Assembly: GCA_001779505.1 (NCBI GenBank)
Contig: MFKH01000003.1
Span: 32,987 to 44,211 of the forward strand
Source of the DNA: Candidatus Jorgensenbacteria bacterium GWA1_54_12
GTDB lineage: Bacteria > Patescibacteriota > Minisyncoccia > UBA6257 > GWB1-50-10
Direction of reading: 5' to 3'
Length of the DNA stretch: 11,225 bases
The translations under genes and the position numbers were made by a program. Shown in pieces: positions 5,471-10,624 of the stretch. The notes under the pieces are model-generated. The model saw nothing but the letters and a program-made list of their open reading frames with translations, was not told the DNA's origin and made no database searches. The number at the start of each line of letters is the position of its first letter. Within the stretch, counting starts at the first letter, position 1.

Positions 5471-5875
5471 TCATGTCCGCGCGGATAACACGAGTCCATC
5501 TACCTCGTTCGGGTTCAGCTTCTCGCCATTAGGCGGGTAGAGAATGACATATTCTCTGAGTGTGGCCGAACTCAAGAGGATCCGCGTGTCCTGACCCTCC
5601 ATGCTTCGGCCGATGTCTTCCACCGTGTAGGTTTTCAGGTCCGTCCTGTAGGCCAGATTCCTGTCTCTGACCCACCTCCGCGGGAACCACGACCCCGCCG
5701 CCTGTGCAACCCACAAAAACGTGACGATGAGCGCGCCGTTCTCAACGACAATGGACGATATCATACCGCGGCGAAGGTTGCCGCCTCTGATATGATATTC
5801 CATCTGCCCCCTTGAAAACCTCGTGACGGCACGGGTTGTAAGCCGTGTCGCCGACGTTTTGCCTTTCTCCGGCAC
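5471..5875 (-). CDS. Hypothetical soluble protein, SD-led single-gene unit
   Basis: A 134-residue protein of unknown function. It starts MPEKGKTSATRLTTR, basic and probably disordered. Then follow RRGMISSIVVENGALIVTFLWVAQ (about 36-59, named by its motifs) and a tryptophan-rich FPRRWVRDRNLAYR, both strongly beta in character. TYTVEDIGR, ILLSSATLREYVILYPPNGEKL and VDGLVLS close it. I recall similar uncharacterised proteins from parcubacterial genomes but cannot name a family. The GTG at 5875 is chosen because a strong SD (GGAGGAG) lies 5 nt before it. The frame is open to 5944, but that stretch contains the promoter. The gene has its own promoter, a 30-nt leader and a strong terminator, so it is transcribed alone. 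Few neighbours in this window show such an SD site. Confidence 0.8.
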   Translation of the reverse strand: MPEKGKTSATRLTTRAVTRFSRGQMEYHIRGGNLRRGMISSIVVENGALIVTFLWVAQAAGSWFPRRWVRDRNLAYRTDLKTYTVEDIGRSMEGQDTRILLSSATLREYVILYPPNGEKLNPNEVDGLVLSART

Positions 5876-5880
5876 CGTGT

Positions 5881-5935
5881 CTCCTCCCTTCCAAGTATCT
5901 GGGCTTATTCTAATGAAAATAACCGCCCGCGTCAA
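5881..5935 (-). promoter_or_regulatory. Promoter and SD site of the 5471-5875 gene
   Basis: TTGACG (5935-5930) and TAGAAT (5912-5907) are spaced by 17 nt. The expected start point is about 5900. The SD sequence GGAGGAG occupies 5887-5881 and lies 5 nt before the GTG start. The -35 box overlaps the stop codon of the upstream 54-residue protein gene. Confidence 0.8.
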
Positions 5936-6096
5936 GTCCCGCACGCTTCAATCACTATCGGCGCGGGTGTTTCGCGGGTAACAAGGTGCCCCAAGAGAAA
6001 CCCCAGGAGTGCGGCAAGAAGCGCAACCGCGCCCAAAAGGAACTCATACCGCTTGTCTTCCCACAGCTCCCGCATCCGCTCGCCTCGCTTTGACAT
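5932..6096 (-). CDS. Small single-pass membrane protein (54 residues)
   Basis: A short gene giving MSKRGERMRELWEDKRYEF, then one hydrophobic helix at about residues 20-40 (LLGAVALLAALLGFLLGHLV), then a short tail TRETPAPIVIEACGT with a single cysteine four residues from the end. The basic N-terminus suggests it stays in the cytoplasm, so the cysteine tail would face outward. There is no lipobox. The ATG at 6096 lies 7 nt from a good -10 box (TATAGT, 6109-6104), so the mRNA is probably leaderless. The stop overlaps the -35 box of the next gene downstream. The layout resembles small proteins I have seen in parcubacterial genomes; function unknown. It is divergent from rpmA. Confidence 0.75.
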   Translation of the reverse strand: MSKRGERMRELWEDKRYEFLLGAVALLAALLGFLLGHLVTRETPAPIVIEACGT

Positions 6097-6118
6097 ATTT
6101 CTTACTATACTCTACCCT
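6090..6118. promoter_or_regulatory. Divergent promoter between small membrane protein gene and rpmA
   Basis: On the minus strand TATAGT (6109-6104) is a clear -10 box 7 nt from the ATG of the small membrane protein gene. On the plus strand there are two readings. One is a perfect -35 TTGACA (6090-6095) with 17 nt to TACCCT (6113-6118), giving a start point near the rpmA ATG. The other is TATACT (6106-6111), which overlaps the minus box head to head but has a poor -35. The TTGACA covers the start codon of the minus-strand gene. Confidence 0.55.
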
Positions 6119-6127
6119 ATTCCCTGT

Positions 6128-6400
6128 ATGGCACATGTTAAGCAAAAAGGAGGGCACGAGCTATCGTTTGACTCTGAATCAAAGCGCCTGGGCGTAAAGC
6201 TCTACGGCGGCGAGAAAGCCAAGCCCGGGAGCGTTATCATTCGCCAGCGCGGCACAAAGTTCCATCCCGGCGCGAATGTCCGGCGCGGAAAAGACGACAC
6301 GCTCTACGCCGCAAAAGAGGGCACGGTCACGTTCCGTGACAAGCGGAAAATATGCTTCAACGGAAAAACGAAAAAAGTGAAGGTGGTGAGCGTAGAATAA
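6128..6400 (+). CDS. rpmA: 50S ribosomal protein L27 (bL27)
   Basis: A 90-residue protein of the large ribosomal subunit; its N-terminal arm reaches the peptidyl-transferase centre. DSESKRLGVKLYGGE, IIRQRGTKFHPGANVRRGKDDTLYA and the closing EGTVTF/KVKVVSVE segments are typical L27. It starts MAHVKQKGG without a Firmicutes-type cleaved extension. The frame is open to 6053, but those codons would antisense the promoter and the neighbouring gene. The ATG at 6128 gives the normal N-terminus. No SD site is present, in line with a very short leader. The usual partner rplU (L21) is not next to it here. The stop codon abuts a bidirectional terminator. Confidence 0.96.
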   Translation: MAHVKQKGGHELSFDSESKRLGVKLYGGEKAKPGSVIIRQRGTKFHPGANVRRGKDDTLYAAKEGTVTFRDKRKICFNGKTKKVKVVSVE

Positions 6401-6422
6401 AGCCCGTCAGTTGACGGGCTTT
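6399..6422. terminator. Bidirectional terminator shared by rpmA and rplI
   Basis: A perfect 11-bp stem, AAAGCCCGTCA (6399-6409) with TGACGGGCTTT (6412-6422), and a GT loop. It is followed by TTTTC on the plus strand and TTTATTC on the minus strand. It starts inside the rpmA stop codon. On the minus strand it contains the last codons (KPVN) and stop codon of rplI. Confidence 0.88.
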
Positions 6423-6859
6423 TCTACGTTCACGCGCACGATTCCTTCCACTCCCTCTCCCAAGTCAATTTTCACCTCGCGCTCGCCGAATTCCTTTATC
6501 GGCTCTCCTAATGACTTCGCTTCTGCAATACCCTTCTCCGCAAGGGCTTTTTCAATGTCGTTCGCTGAAACGGAGCCATAGGTGTGCCCAAGTTTTGTTG
6601 CTTTGCGGGAAAAAGAAAGGGTCATGTCGGCAAGGCGCTGTGCAATTTCTTCCCGTTCCGCTTTCCGTCCTGCTTTCTTCTCGTCGTGCTTCGCTTTCAA
6701 GCCCTCAATGCGCGAGGCAAGTTCCTCGGTTGCGACGCGGGCAAGCCCGCGCGGGGAAAGATAGTTGCGAAAATAACCGATCGTCACCTCAACCGCATCG
6801 TATGCGTCTCCCAGGCCGGAAACTCGTTCCATTAAAAGCACGGCAATCTTTTTTCTCAT
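6407..6859 (-). CDS. rplI: 50S ribosomal protein L9 (bL9)
   Basis: A 150-residue large-subunit protein. The N-terminal domain MRKKIAVLLMERVSGLGDAYDAVEVTIGYFRNYLSPRGLA (named by its motifs; residues 1-40) matches L9, with the conserved GYxRNYL and P-x-G-L-A. A long charged connecting helix (about 45-80) follows. The C-terminal domain has SVSANDIEKAL and ends RVNVEKPVN. Length is normal for the family. The ATG overlaps the ctpA stop as ATGA, so translation is probably coupled, and rplI is the last gene of a two-gene unit. Its last codons and stop lie in the shared terminator. Pairing with a membrane protease rather than rpsF/rpsR is unusual compared with most bacteria. Confidence 0.95.
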   Translation of the reverse strand: MRKKIAVLLMERVSGLGDAYDAVEVTIGYFRNYLSPRGLARVATEELASRIEGLKAKHDEKKAGRKAEREEIAQRLADMTLSFSRKATKLGHTYGSVSANDIEKALAEKGIAEAKSLGEPIKEFGEREVKIDLGEGVEGIVRVNVEKPVN

Positions 6860-8085
6860 AGTAAATAGGTTGGTATGGCCTCAACTCCTTCCGCCGCTTT
6901 GCGGATTATTTCCAGCGCTTTCTCAAGCTGGGGGTCGCGTCCCGCTTCGCGGTCTTCCAGAGTGTAGGGCACGACAACGTCCGGTGCAAGCCCCTCGCCG
7001 TTAATGCGGTGCCCTTCGGGGGTCACCCATTCCGCAACGGAAAGCTTCACTTTTGAGCCGTCGGCAAATTCTTCAAGCTCCTGCACCGTTCCCTTGCCGA
7101 ATGTTTGCTCGCCTACCAACGGCGCGCCCACCCTGTCGCGTATGGCTCCCGCCAAAATTTCCGCGGCGGAAGCCGAACCGCCGTCAACCAAAACAACGAG
7201 CGGCTTGTCGCCCCACACGCCGCCTCCGTTCGCGCGGAAGTCGCGCACGTCCCCGTCGCGGAACCGTTCTTCCACAATGACGTCGCCGCGGTCCAAAAAC
7301 CACCCGGCAATATCTGTCGCCACTTCAAGGAAGCCGCCGGTATTCCCCCGCAGGTCAAGGATAAGGCCGCGCGTGCCTTGAAGGAGCGCTTCAAACGATG
7401 CGCGGTAAAAAGCAGACGGAGCATTCGCATTGAAGTTGTAGAGGTGGAGATAGGTAATGTCGCCGTCTTTCATTTCCCAGTCAACCGTCGGGACGATGAT
7501 ATCTCCCCGCACAACCTTAATTTCCCGCGGCTCGTTCCATTCCTCGCGGTCTATAAGGAGCGACACGGCGGTGCCCCGCTCGCCGCGGATGAGCTTTACC
7601 GCCTCTTCAACGGCCATGCCATTCGTCGCCGTTTCGTCAATCCGCATAATATGGTCTCCCGAGAGGAGTCCCGCCTTCTCGGCCGGGTTTCCCTTCAAGG
7701 GCGCGACAACGATAAGCTCGTCCTCGCGAATGCCTATCTCCGCCCCGATACCGCCAAAGTTTCCCGTGATGTCTTCTTCAAACTTCTGCGCGTCTTCCGG
7801 CGCAAAAAACTGGGAATACGGGTCGCCCAAGGCATCCACCGCGCCGGAGACGGCGCCGTAGAGAAGATTCTTGTCATTAATGTCTTCCGGCTTGAAATAT
7901 TTGCCCTTAATGAGGGCAAGAGTCTTTTCCAAAAGCGAAAGGTCTGTTTCCCCCTCAAGCGCGGGAATGTCGGGAGTCTGACTTCCGGCAGGCGCAGTAA
8001 ACCGCATCCCGCCATAAAATCCGAGAGCGGCGATGAGAAGCGCTCCAAAAACCGCAAGTGCATACTGCTGTCGGCGTTCTATCAT
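6856..8085 (-). CDS. ctpA: S41 C-terminal processing peptidase (CtpA family)
   Basis: A 409-residue membrane-anchored serine protease that cleaves near the C-termini of envelope proteins. One N-terminal hydrophobic segment (about residues 9-26) acts as signal anchor. The N-terminal helices include DPYSQFFAPED (88-98). A PDZ domain follows (about 105-183, with GIGAEIG and ETATNG). The S41 core contains LILDLRGNTGGFL (241-253), GGSASAAEI (302-310) and TFGKGTVQ (328-335). By spacing against characterised family members the catalytic triad should be S306, K331 and Q335, all present. A GTG at 8094 is in frame, but it overlaps the predicted -10 box (TAGAGT, 8098-8093), so the ATG at 8085, 7 nt from that box, is preferred. 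It is probably leaderless. rplI overlaps its stop by 4 nt. Confidence 0.93.
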   Translation of the reverse strand: MIERRQQYALAVFGALLIAALGFYGGMRFTAPAGSQTPDIPALEGETDLSLLEKTLALIKGKYFKPEDINDKNLLYGAVSGAVDALGDPYSQFFAPEDAQKFEEDITGNFGGIGAEIGIREDELIVVAPLKGNPAEKAGLLSGDHIMRIDETATNGMAVEEAVKLIRGERGTAVSLLIDREEWNEPREIKVVRGDIIVPTVDWEMKDGDITYLHLYNFNANAPSAFYRASFEALLQGTRGLILDLRGNTGGFLEVATDIAGWFLDRGDVIVEERFRDGDVRDFRANGGGVWGDKPLVVLVDGGSASAAEILAGAIRDRVGAPLVGEQTFGKGTVQELEEFADGSKVKLSVAEWVTPEGHRINGEGLAPDVVVPYTLEDREAGRDPQLEKALEIIRKAAEGVEAIPTYLL

Positions 8086-8087
8086 GC

Positions 8088-8122
8088 TTTTCACTCTACC
8101 TGAAATGAGCTACGGTTATCAA
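8088..8122. promoter_or_regulatory. Divergent ctpA / 8124-8423 promoter region
   Basis: For ctpA, TTGATA (8122-8117) and TAGAGT (8098-8093) on the minus strand are spaced by 18 nt and predict a start point at or near the ATG. For the plus-strand gene only weak boxes are seen, TTTTCA (8088-8093) and TACGGT (8111-8116), 17 nt apart, also predicting a leaderless start. The two promoters interleave within 35 nt. Confidence 0.5.
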
Positions 8123-8123
8123 G

Positions 8124-8423
8124 ATGGATACCGAAACGTATCTTGGCCGCATGCGCGAACGGAAGCGCAGGGGGGCCGTTACAACCTCGCACCAATTGAC
8201 CGGTCTCACGCTCGCAGAAATCCTGGGCGATGAGGCGCATAAGTCCCTCTACATGAGGCTGGCAAAAACGTACAGCGAACAGCGCCTCATCGCGCTTGCC
8301 AAAGACATTGCGGAACGAAAGCGCGTCGCGAACAAAGGAGCGTATTTCATGCGCGTGGTTCACGAAACACTGAAACGAAAGCGGCCCCGCCGAGGCGGGG
8401 CCGCTTCTTCATCTTCCGCTTAG
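8124..8423 (+). CDS. Conserved hypothetical protein (99 residues)
   Basis: A small basic, helical, soluble protein. The core TGLTLAEILGDEAHKSLYMRLAK (about 26-48, named by its motifs) and SEQRLIALAKDIAERKRVANKGAYFMRVV (about 51-79) resembles an uncharacterised family I associate with parcubacteria; no function is known to me. The last ~17 residues, RKRPRRGG then AASSSSA, are encoded by a GC-rich terminator hairpin and its flank, so this tail is probably not part of the conserved domain. No SD site is visible. The ATG at 8124 is divergent from ctpA and close to it. The stop (TAG) overlaps the stop of the convergent SIMPL gene by 3-4 nt. Confidence 0.8.
   Translation: MDTETYLGRMRERKRRGAVTTSHQLTGLTLAEILGDEAHKSLYMRLAKTYSEQRLIALAKDIAERKRVANKGAYFMRVVHETLKRKRPRRGGAASSSSA
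8379..8406. terminator. Bidirectional terminator inside the 3' end of the 8124-8423 gene
   Basis: A perfect 13-bp inverted repeat, AAGCGGCCCCGCC (8379-8391) and GGCGGGGCCGCTT (8394-8406), with GA between. On the minus strand it is followed by a T-rich TTTCGTTTC and lies just after the SIMPL gene stop. On the plus strand it is followed by TTCTTCATC and is still coding. It probably ends both transcripts. Confidence 0.8.
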
Positions 8424-9220
8424 CGGATCTCGTAACGGAGATACATCCTCACGATAAACTCGTCAGAACCAGGCTCTATCGCCGGCGCGGGAGGCGCGGC
8501 GCTGTCTCCGCCCATTCCGTACGCAGTGGCTGACTCAAGCTTCATGTCGCGGCCGTAGTAGTACGGCGTGCTCTCCTCAATGGAGATGAGGCGCCCGATG
8601 GAGAATCCTCCTGCGCGGGCAACTTCGCGCGCCTGCGCTTTGGCTTTCTGAACAGCTTCTGCACGCGCCTGCGCTTCTATCTCCGTCGGGTCGTCAACGG
8701 CGAAAGAGGGTCCCGAAACGGTGTTTGCACCGCGGTCAACAACACCCGCGAGAATTGCACCAATTTTATCAAAGTCACGCACTTTCACGCTTACCGTTTG
8801 GTTCACCGTGTAGCCGACGATAACGGGCGGCGGGCATGGTTCTACGCTCCGGTCCGAGCTGTAGTCGTATGAACAGGAATAGTGCTGGTAGCGCGGGGTA
8901 ACGGAATAGTTTTGCGTTTCAATGTCCTTTGCGGCAACACCCTCCTCTTTCACGAATGCGATTGCATCATTTGCCTTTTCGGTGTTCTCGGTTTGCAAGG
9001 CGCCCAAGTCCGTTCCTCCTTCGGTCAAAACCGTAAACGAGATGGTTGCAACGTCGGGGATTGCAACCGCCTTCCCTTCGGCAGACACGCTAAAGCTCCG
9101 GTACGCGCCGGGCTGTATGGAGCGGCTGTATGTCCCCGCGAACCTCACGATGCCGTACGACGCGGCAACAAGCGTAACGATGATCGCGACCACGAGATAG
9201 TCCTTTATGTTTTTTGTCAT
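8420..9220 (-). CDS. SIMPL (DUF541) domain exported protein
   Basis: A 266-residue membrane-anchored protein. The N-terminal hydrophobic segment (about residues 8-26, VVAIIVTLVAASYGIVRFA) is a signal anchor. The rest is a SIMPL/DUF541 domain: FSVSAEGKAVAIPDVATISFTV opens it (named by motifs), then TENTEKANDAIAFVK, GYTVNQTVSVKVRDFDKIGAIL, and ARAEAVQKAKAQAREVARAGG. It ends in a proline-rich linker and FIVRMYLRYEIR. The family is exported and poorly understood; some members are linked to outer-surface or stress functions. Two cysteines (YSCSYD and VEPCPPP) near the middle could form a disulfide, which would suit the DsbB-like protein encoded nearby. The frame is open to a GTG at 9238, but that stretch holds the -10 box. 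The ATG at 9220 lies 6 nt from it, so the mRNA is probably leaderless. Confidence 0.9.
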   Translation of the reverse strand: MTKNIKDYLVVAIIVTLVAASYGIVRFAGTYSRSIQPGAYRSFSVSAEGKAVAIPDVATISFTVLTEGGTDLGALQTENTEKANDAIAFVKEEGVAAKDIETQNYSVTPRYQHYSCSYDYSSDRSVEPCPPPVIVGYTVNQTVSVKVRDFDKIGAILAGVVDRGANTVSGPSFAVDDPTEIEAQARAEAVQKAKAQAREVARAGGFSIGRLISIEESTPYYYGRDMKLESATAYGMGGDSAAPPAPAIEPGSDEFIVRMYLRYEIR

Positions 9221-9226
9221 GCCCCC

Positions 9227-9254
9227 ATTATACCGCACGAGCCAGAAGCGTCAA
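9227..9254 (-). promoter_or_regulatory. Promoter of the SIMPL gene
   Basis: TTGACG (9254-9249) and consensus TATAAT (9232-9227) are 16 nt apart. Only six bases lie between the -10 box and the ATG at 9220, so the expected start point is at or next to the start codon. Confidence 0.85.
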
Positions 9255-9269
9255 ACCGCCATTTGACGC
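9248..9269. repeat. Inverted repeat spanning two back-to-back -35 boxes
   Basis: GCGTCAAA (9248-9255) and TTTGACGC (9262-9269) form a perfect 8-bp inverted repeat with a 6-bp spacer. Each arm contains a TTGACG -35 box, one for the SIMPL gene on the minus strand and one for the orphan gene on the plus strand. It may be simple symmetry of two promoters, or a shared operator. Confidence 0.7.
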
Positions 9270-9290
9270 ATGGCTAAAACGTGCTTCAAT
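9263..9290 (+). promoter_or_regulatory. Promoter of the 9329-10021 gene
   Basis: TTGACG (9263-9268) and TTCAAT (9285-9290) are spaced by 16 nt. The -35 box is strong and the -10 box matches the consensus at four of six positions. The expected start point near 9297 gives a leader of about 32 nt carrying the SD site. Confidence 0.5.
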
Positions 9291-9328
9291 GAGAAACGCA
9301 CCTTAAATCAATTCATACGGAGGGAACC

Positions 9329-10021
9329 ATGCACAGAAAGCCCCACGAAGTGTACGATACACTGGTGAGAGGAAGCGTTCGCTTCGTCTTCCCGCTTCTC
9401 TGGAAGATTTACGACAACGAACGGGTAGAGTCGGCAGACGAGCGCGTCATAGCTCGGGCGGTTGAGCTTCTTGCCGCCATCCTCACGCTGGATCTTTGGG
9501 GACTCAAGACCGGAAAGCGAAAGATAGAGTTTCGTCTTGACCCGTCCGAACACCCGCCTGCTGCGGCACTCTATACTCCTCAAAACACAATGTATACCGT
9601 GTACTCGAACGGAATACAGGAGGAGCTTAAACACCCGTACCGCATTCCTCTGTTTAACAGGGATGGATGCCTTGTGCGGGGCACAAACAACACCCATGAG
9701 CTGAGCGGCAAGGAGCATCTCATTGTTATCGCAACGCGCGTCGTGCGAGGACGGTTTCAACGCGAAGGAGGTCGCCTGTTCCGCACAGGAGCAAGAAGTA
9801 CAAACGGGCGCGCCGACTCGGTACTTCGCCTCATCACTAGCAACTTCGCCGCTCGGGCATATGTACACGACTTCATGAACTTCTCGCTCGATGATCTCGC
9901 GAGCAAGTTTGATGTAGAGGTTGTAGAAATGCTCGTCGCGCAGGAGCTCCAGAGCGGCGCTCCGATTGAGAACATCTTCAGAACCTTGAGAGCAGAGCCG
10001 GTTCCCGTCCACCGGAGGTAA
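9329..10021 (+). CDS. Hypothetical protein (230 residues), SD-led single-gene unit
   Basis: I do not recognise this protein. It starts MHRKPHEVYDTLVRG and runs through a helical region VESADERVIARAVELLAAILTLD (about 33-55, named by its motifs), a mixed middle part, HELSGKEHLIVIATRVVRGRF (about 123-143), and SLDDLASKFDVEVVEMLVAQEL (about 190-211), which resembles a helix-turn-helix or regulator tail. No signal peptide, membrane segment or zinc-protease HExxH motif is present. A strong SD, GGAGG (9319-9323), lies 5 nt before the ATG. The gene has its own promoter and a clear terminator (10029-10057), so it stands alone. A long open frame on the opposite strand is cysteine-rich and lacks start signals, and is taken as a shadow. 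Confidence 0.75.
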   Translation: MHRKPHEVYDTLVRGSVRFVFPLLWKIYDNERVESADERVIARAVELLAAILTLDLWGLKTGKRKIEFRLDPSEHPPAAALYTPQNTMYTVYSNGIQEELKHPYRIPLFNRDGCLVRGTNNTHELSGKEHLIVIATRVVRGRFQREGGRLFRTGARSTNGRADSVLRLITSNFAARAYVHDFMNFSLDDLASKFDVEVVEMLVAQELQSGAPIENIFRTLRAEPVPVHRR

Positions 10022-10028
10022 TTCCGGC

Positions 10029-10057
10029 AGTCCCGCCTTAATCGGCGGGACTTCTTT
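10029..10057 (+). terminator. Intrinsic terminator of the 9329-10021 gene
   Basis: A perfect 9-bp stem, AGTCCCGCC (10029-10037) with GGCGGGACT (10044-10052), a six-base loop, then TTCTTTTT. On the opposite strand the loop contains the stop codon and the stem the last codons of the DsbB-like gene. No T run follows on that strand, so it mainly serves the plus-strand gene. Confidence 0.88.
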
Positions 10058-10595
10058 TTCTCGCTAATGCCCCAAGAGCAACGATGAGCAGGAACGACGT
10101 GAGTGCCATAAAGGGAATGGTGATGTACCCGAAGTTCATGGTGAAAACTTCCGCGCACCCCACCGAGTACCCCACCAAACTGCACGAGCTCGTTGTGACA
10201 ACGCCAATTTGCAAAAGATAGTGGTACAAGGCAAACCCCGCGCCGATGAGGGAAAGCGCGACAGCGTAGGGAAATATCTTTTTTGCCTCTTTCCGCACGA
10301 GTGTAAGCCCGAAAAGAATGACCTGCGGATACATGAAAATGCGCTGAACCCAGCAGAGCTTGCAGGGCTCGTACCCGATAACGTCCGAATACGTCAGGCT
10401 CCCCAGCGTTGCGATGAGTGAAATCGCAAATGCACAAACCGCCCCGTGTTCTTCAAAAAAGCGCGGCACACCCCGAAGCGCCGGTCTCTTGAGGAAGAAA
10501 GAAACCGCGAAATACAGAAGAACGAGTGCAAGGAAAACGTTTCCCGCTAGAGTCAAGGTGGAGAGAAGCAAGTTCACAAAAGAGGTCATGTCCAT
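10038..10595 (-). CDS. dsbB: DsbB/BdbC-type disulfide bond formation membrane protein
   Basis: A 185-residue polytopic membrane protein that would reoxidise a DsbA-like thiol oxidase and pass electrons to quinone. Hydrophobic segments lie at about 14-36, 52-70, 88-100, 108-128 and 157-178. The family's first cysteine pair is C78/C81 in EPCKLCWVQRIFMYPQ, and the second is C138 and C147 in the loop SSCSLVGYSVGCAEVF. All four expected cysteines are present. The extra N-terminal segment before the usual four-helix core is notable. No DsbA partner is in the window. The ATG at 10595 lies 10 nt from a TATACT -10 box. Upstream in-frame starts would run through murB and are rejected. The last codons (SPAD) and stop lie in the terminator hairpin of the convergent gene. 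Confidence 0.9.
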   Translation of the reverse strand: MDMTSFVNLLLSTLTLAGNVFLALVLLYFAVSFFLKRPALRGVPRFFEEHGAVCAFAISLIATLGSLTYSDVIGYEPCKLCWVQRIFMYPQVILFGLTLVRKEAKKIFPYAVALSLIGAGFALYHYLLQIGVVTTSSCSLVGYSVGCAEVFTMNFGYITIPFMALTSFLLIVALGALARKRSPAD

Positions 10596-10605
10596 GATAA
10601 GATTC

Positions 10606-10613
10606 AGTATATA
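10606..10613. promoter_or_regulatory. Overlapping -10 boxes of divergent dsbB-like gene and murB
   Basis: TATACT on the minus strand (10611-10606) and TATATA on the plus strand (10608-10613) overlap by four base pairs. The minus box is 10 nt from the dsbB-like ATG. The plus box predicts a start near 10620, 5 nt before the murB GTG. The -35 regions of both are weak (for example TTGTGC, 10635-10630, for the minus strand). Confidence 0.45.
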
Positions 10614-10624
10614 TGACTCTCGCC

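Noticed and set aside
7105..8103. Long plus-strand ORF opposite ctpA
   Set aside because: Antisense shadow of a well-supported protease gene; no start signals or recognisable domain.
9308..10012. Minus-strand ORF opposite the 230-residue orphan gene
   Set aside because: Cysteine-rich, without SD, promoter or terminator of its own; the plus-strand frame has all three.
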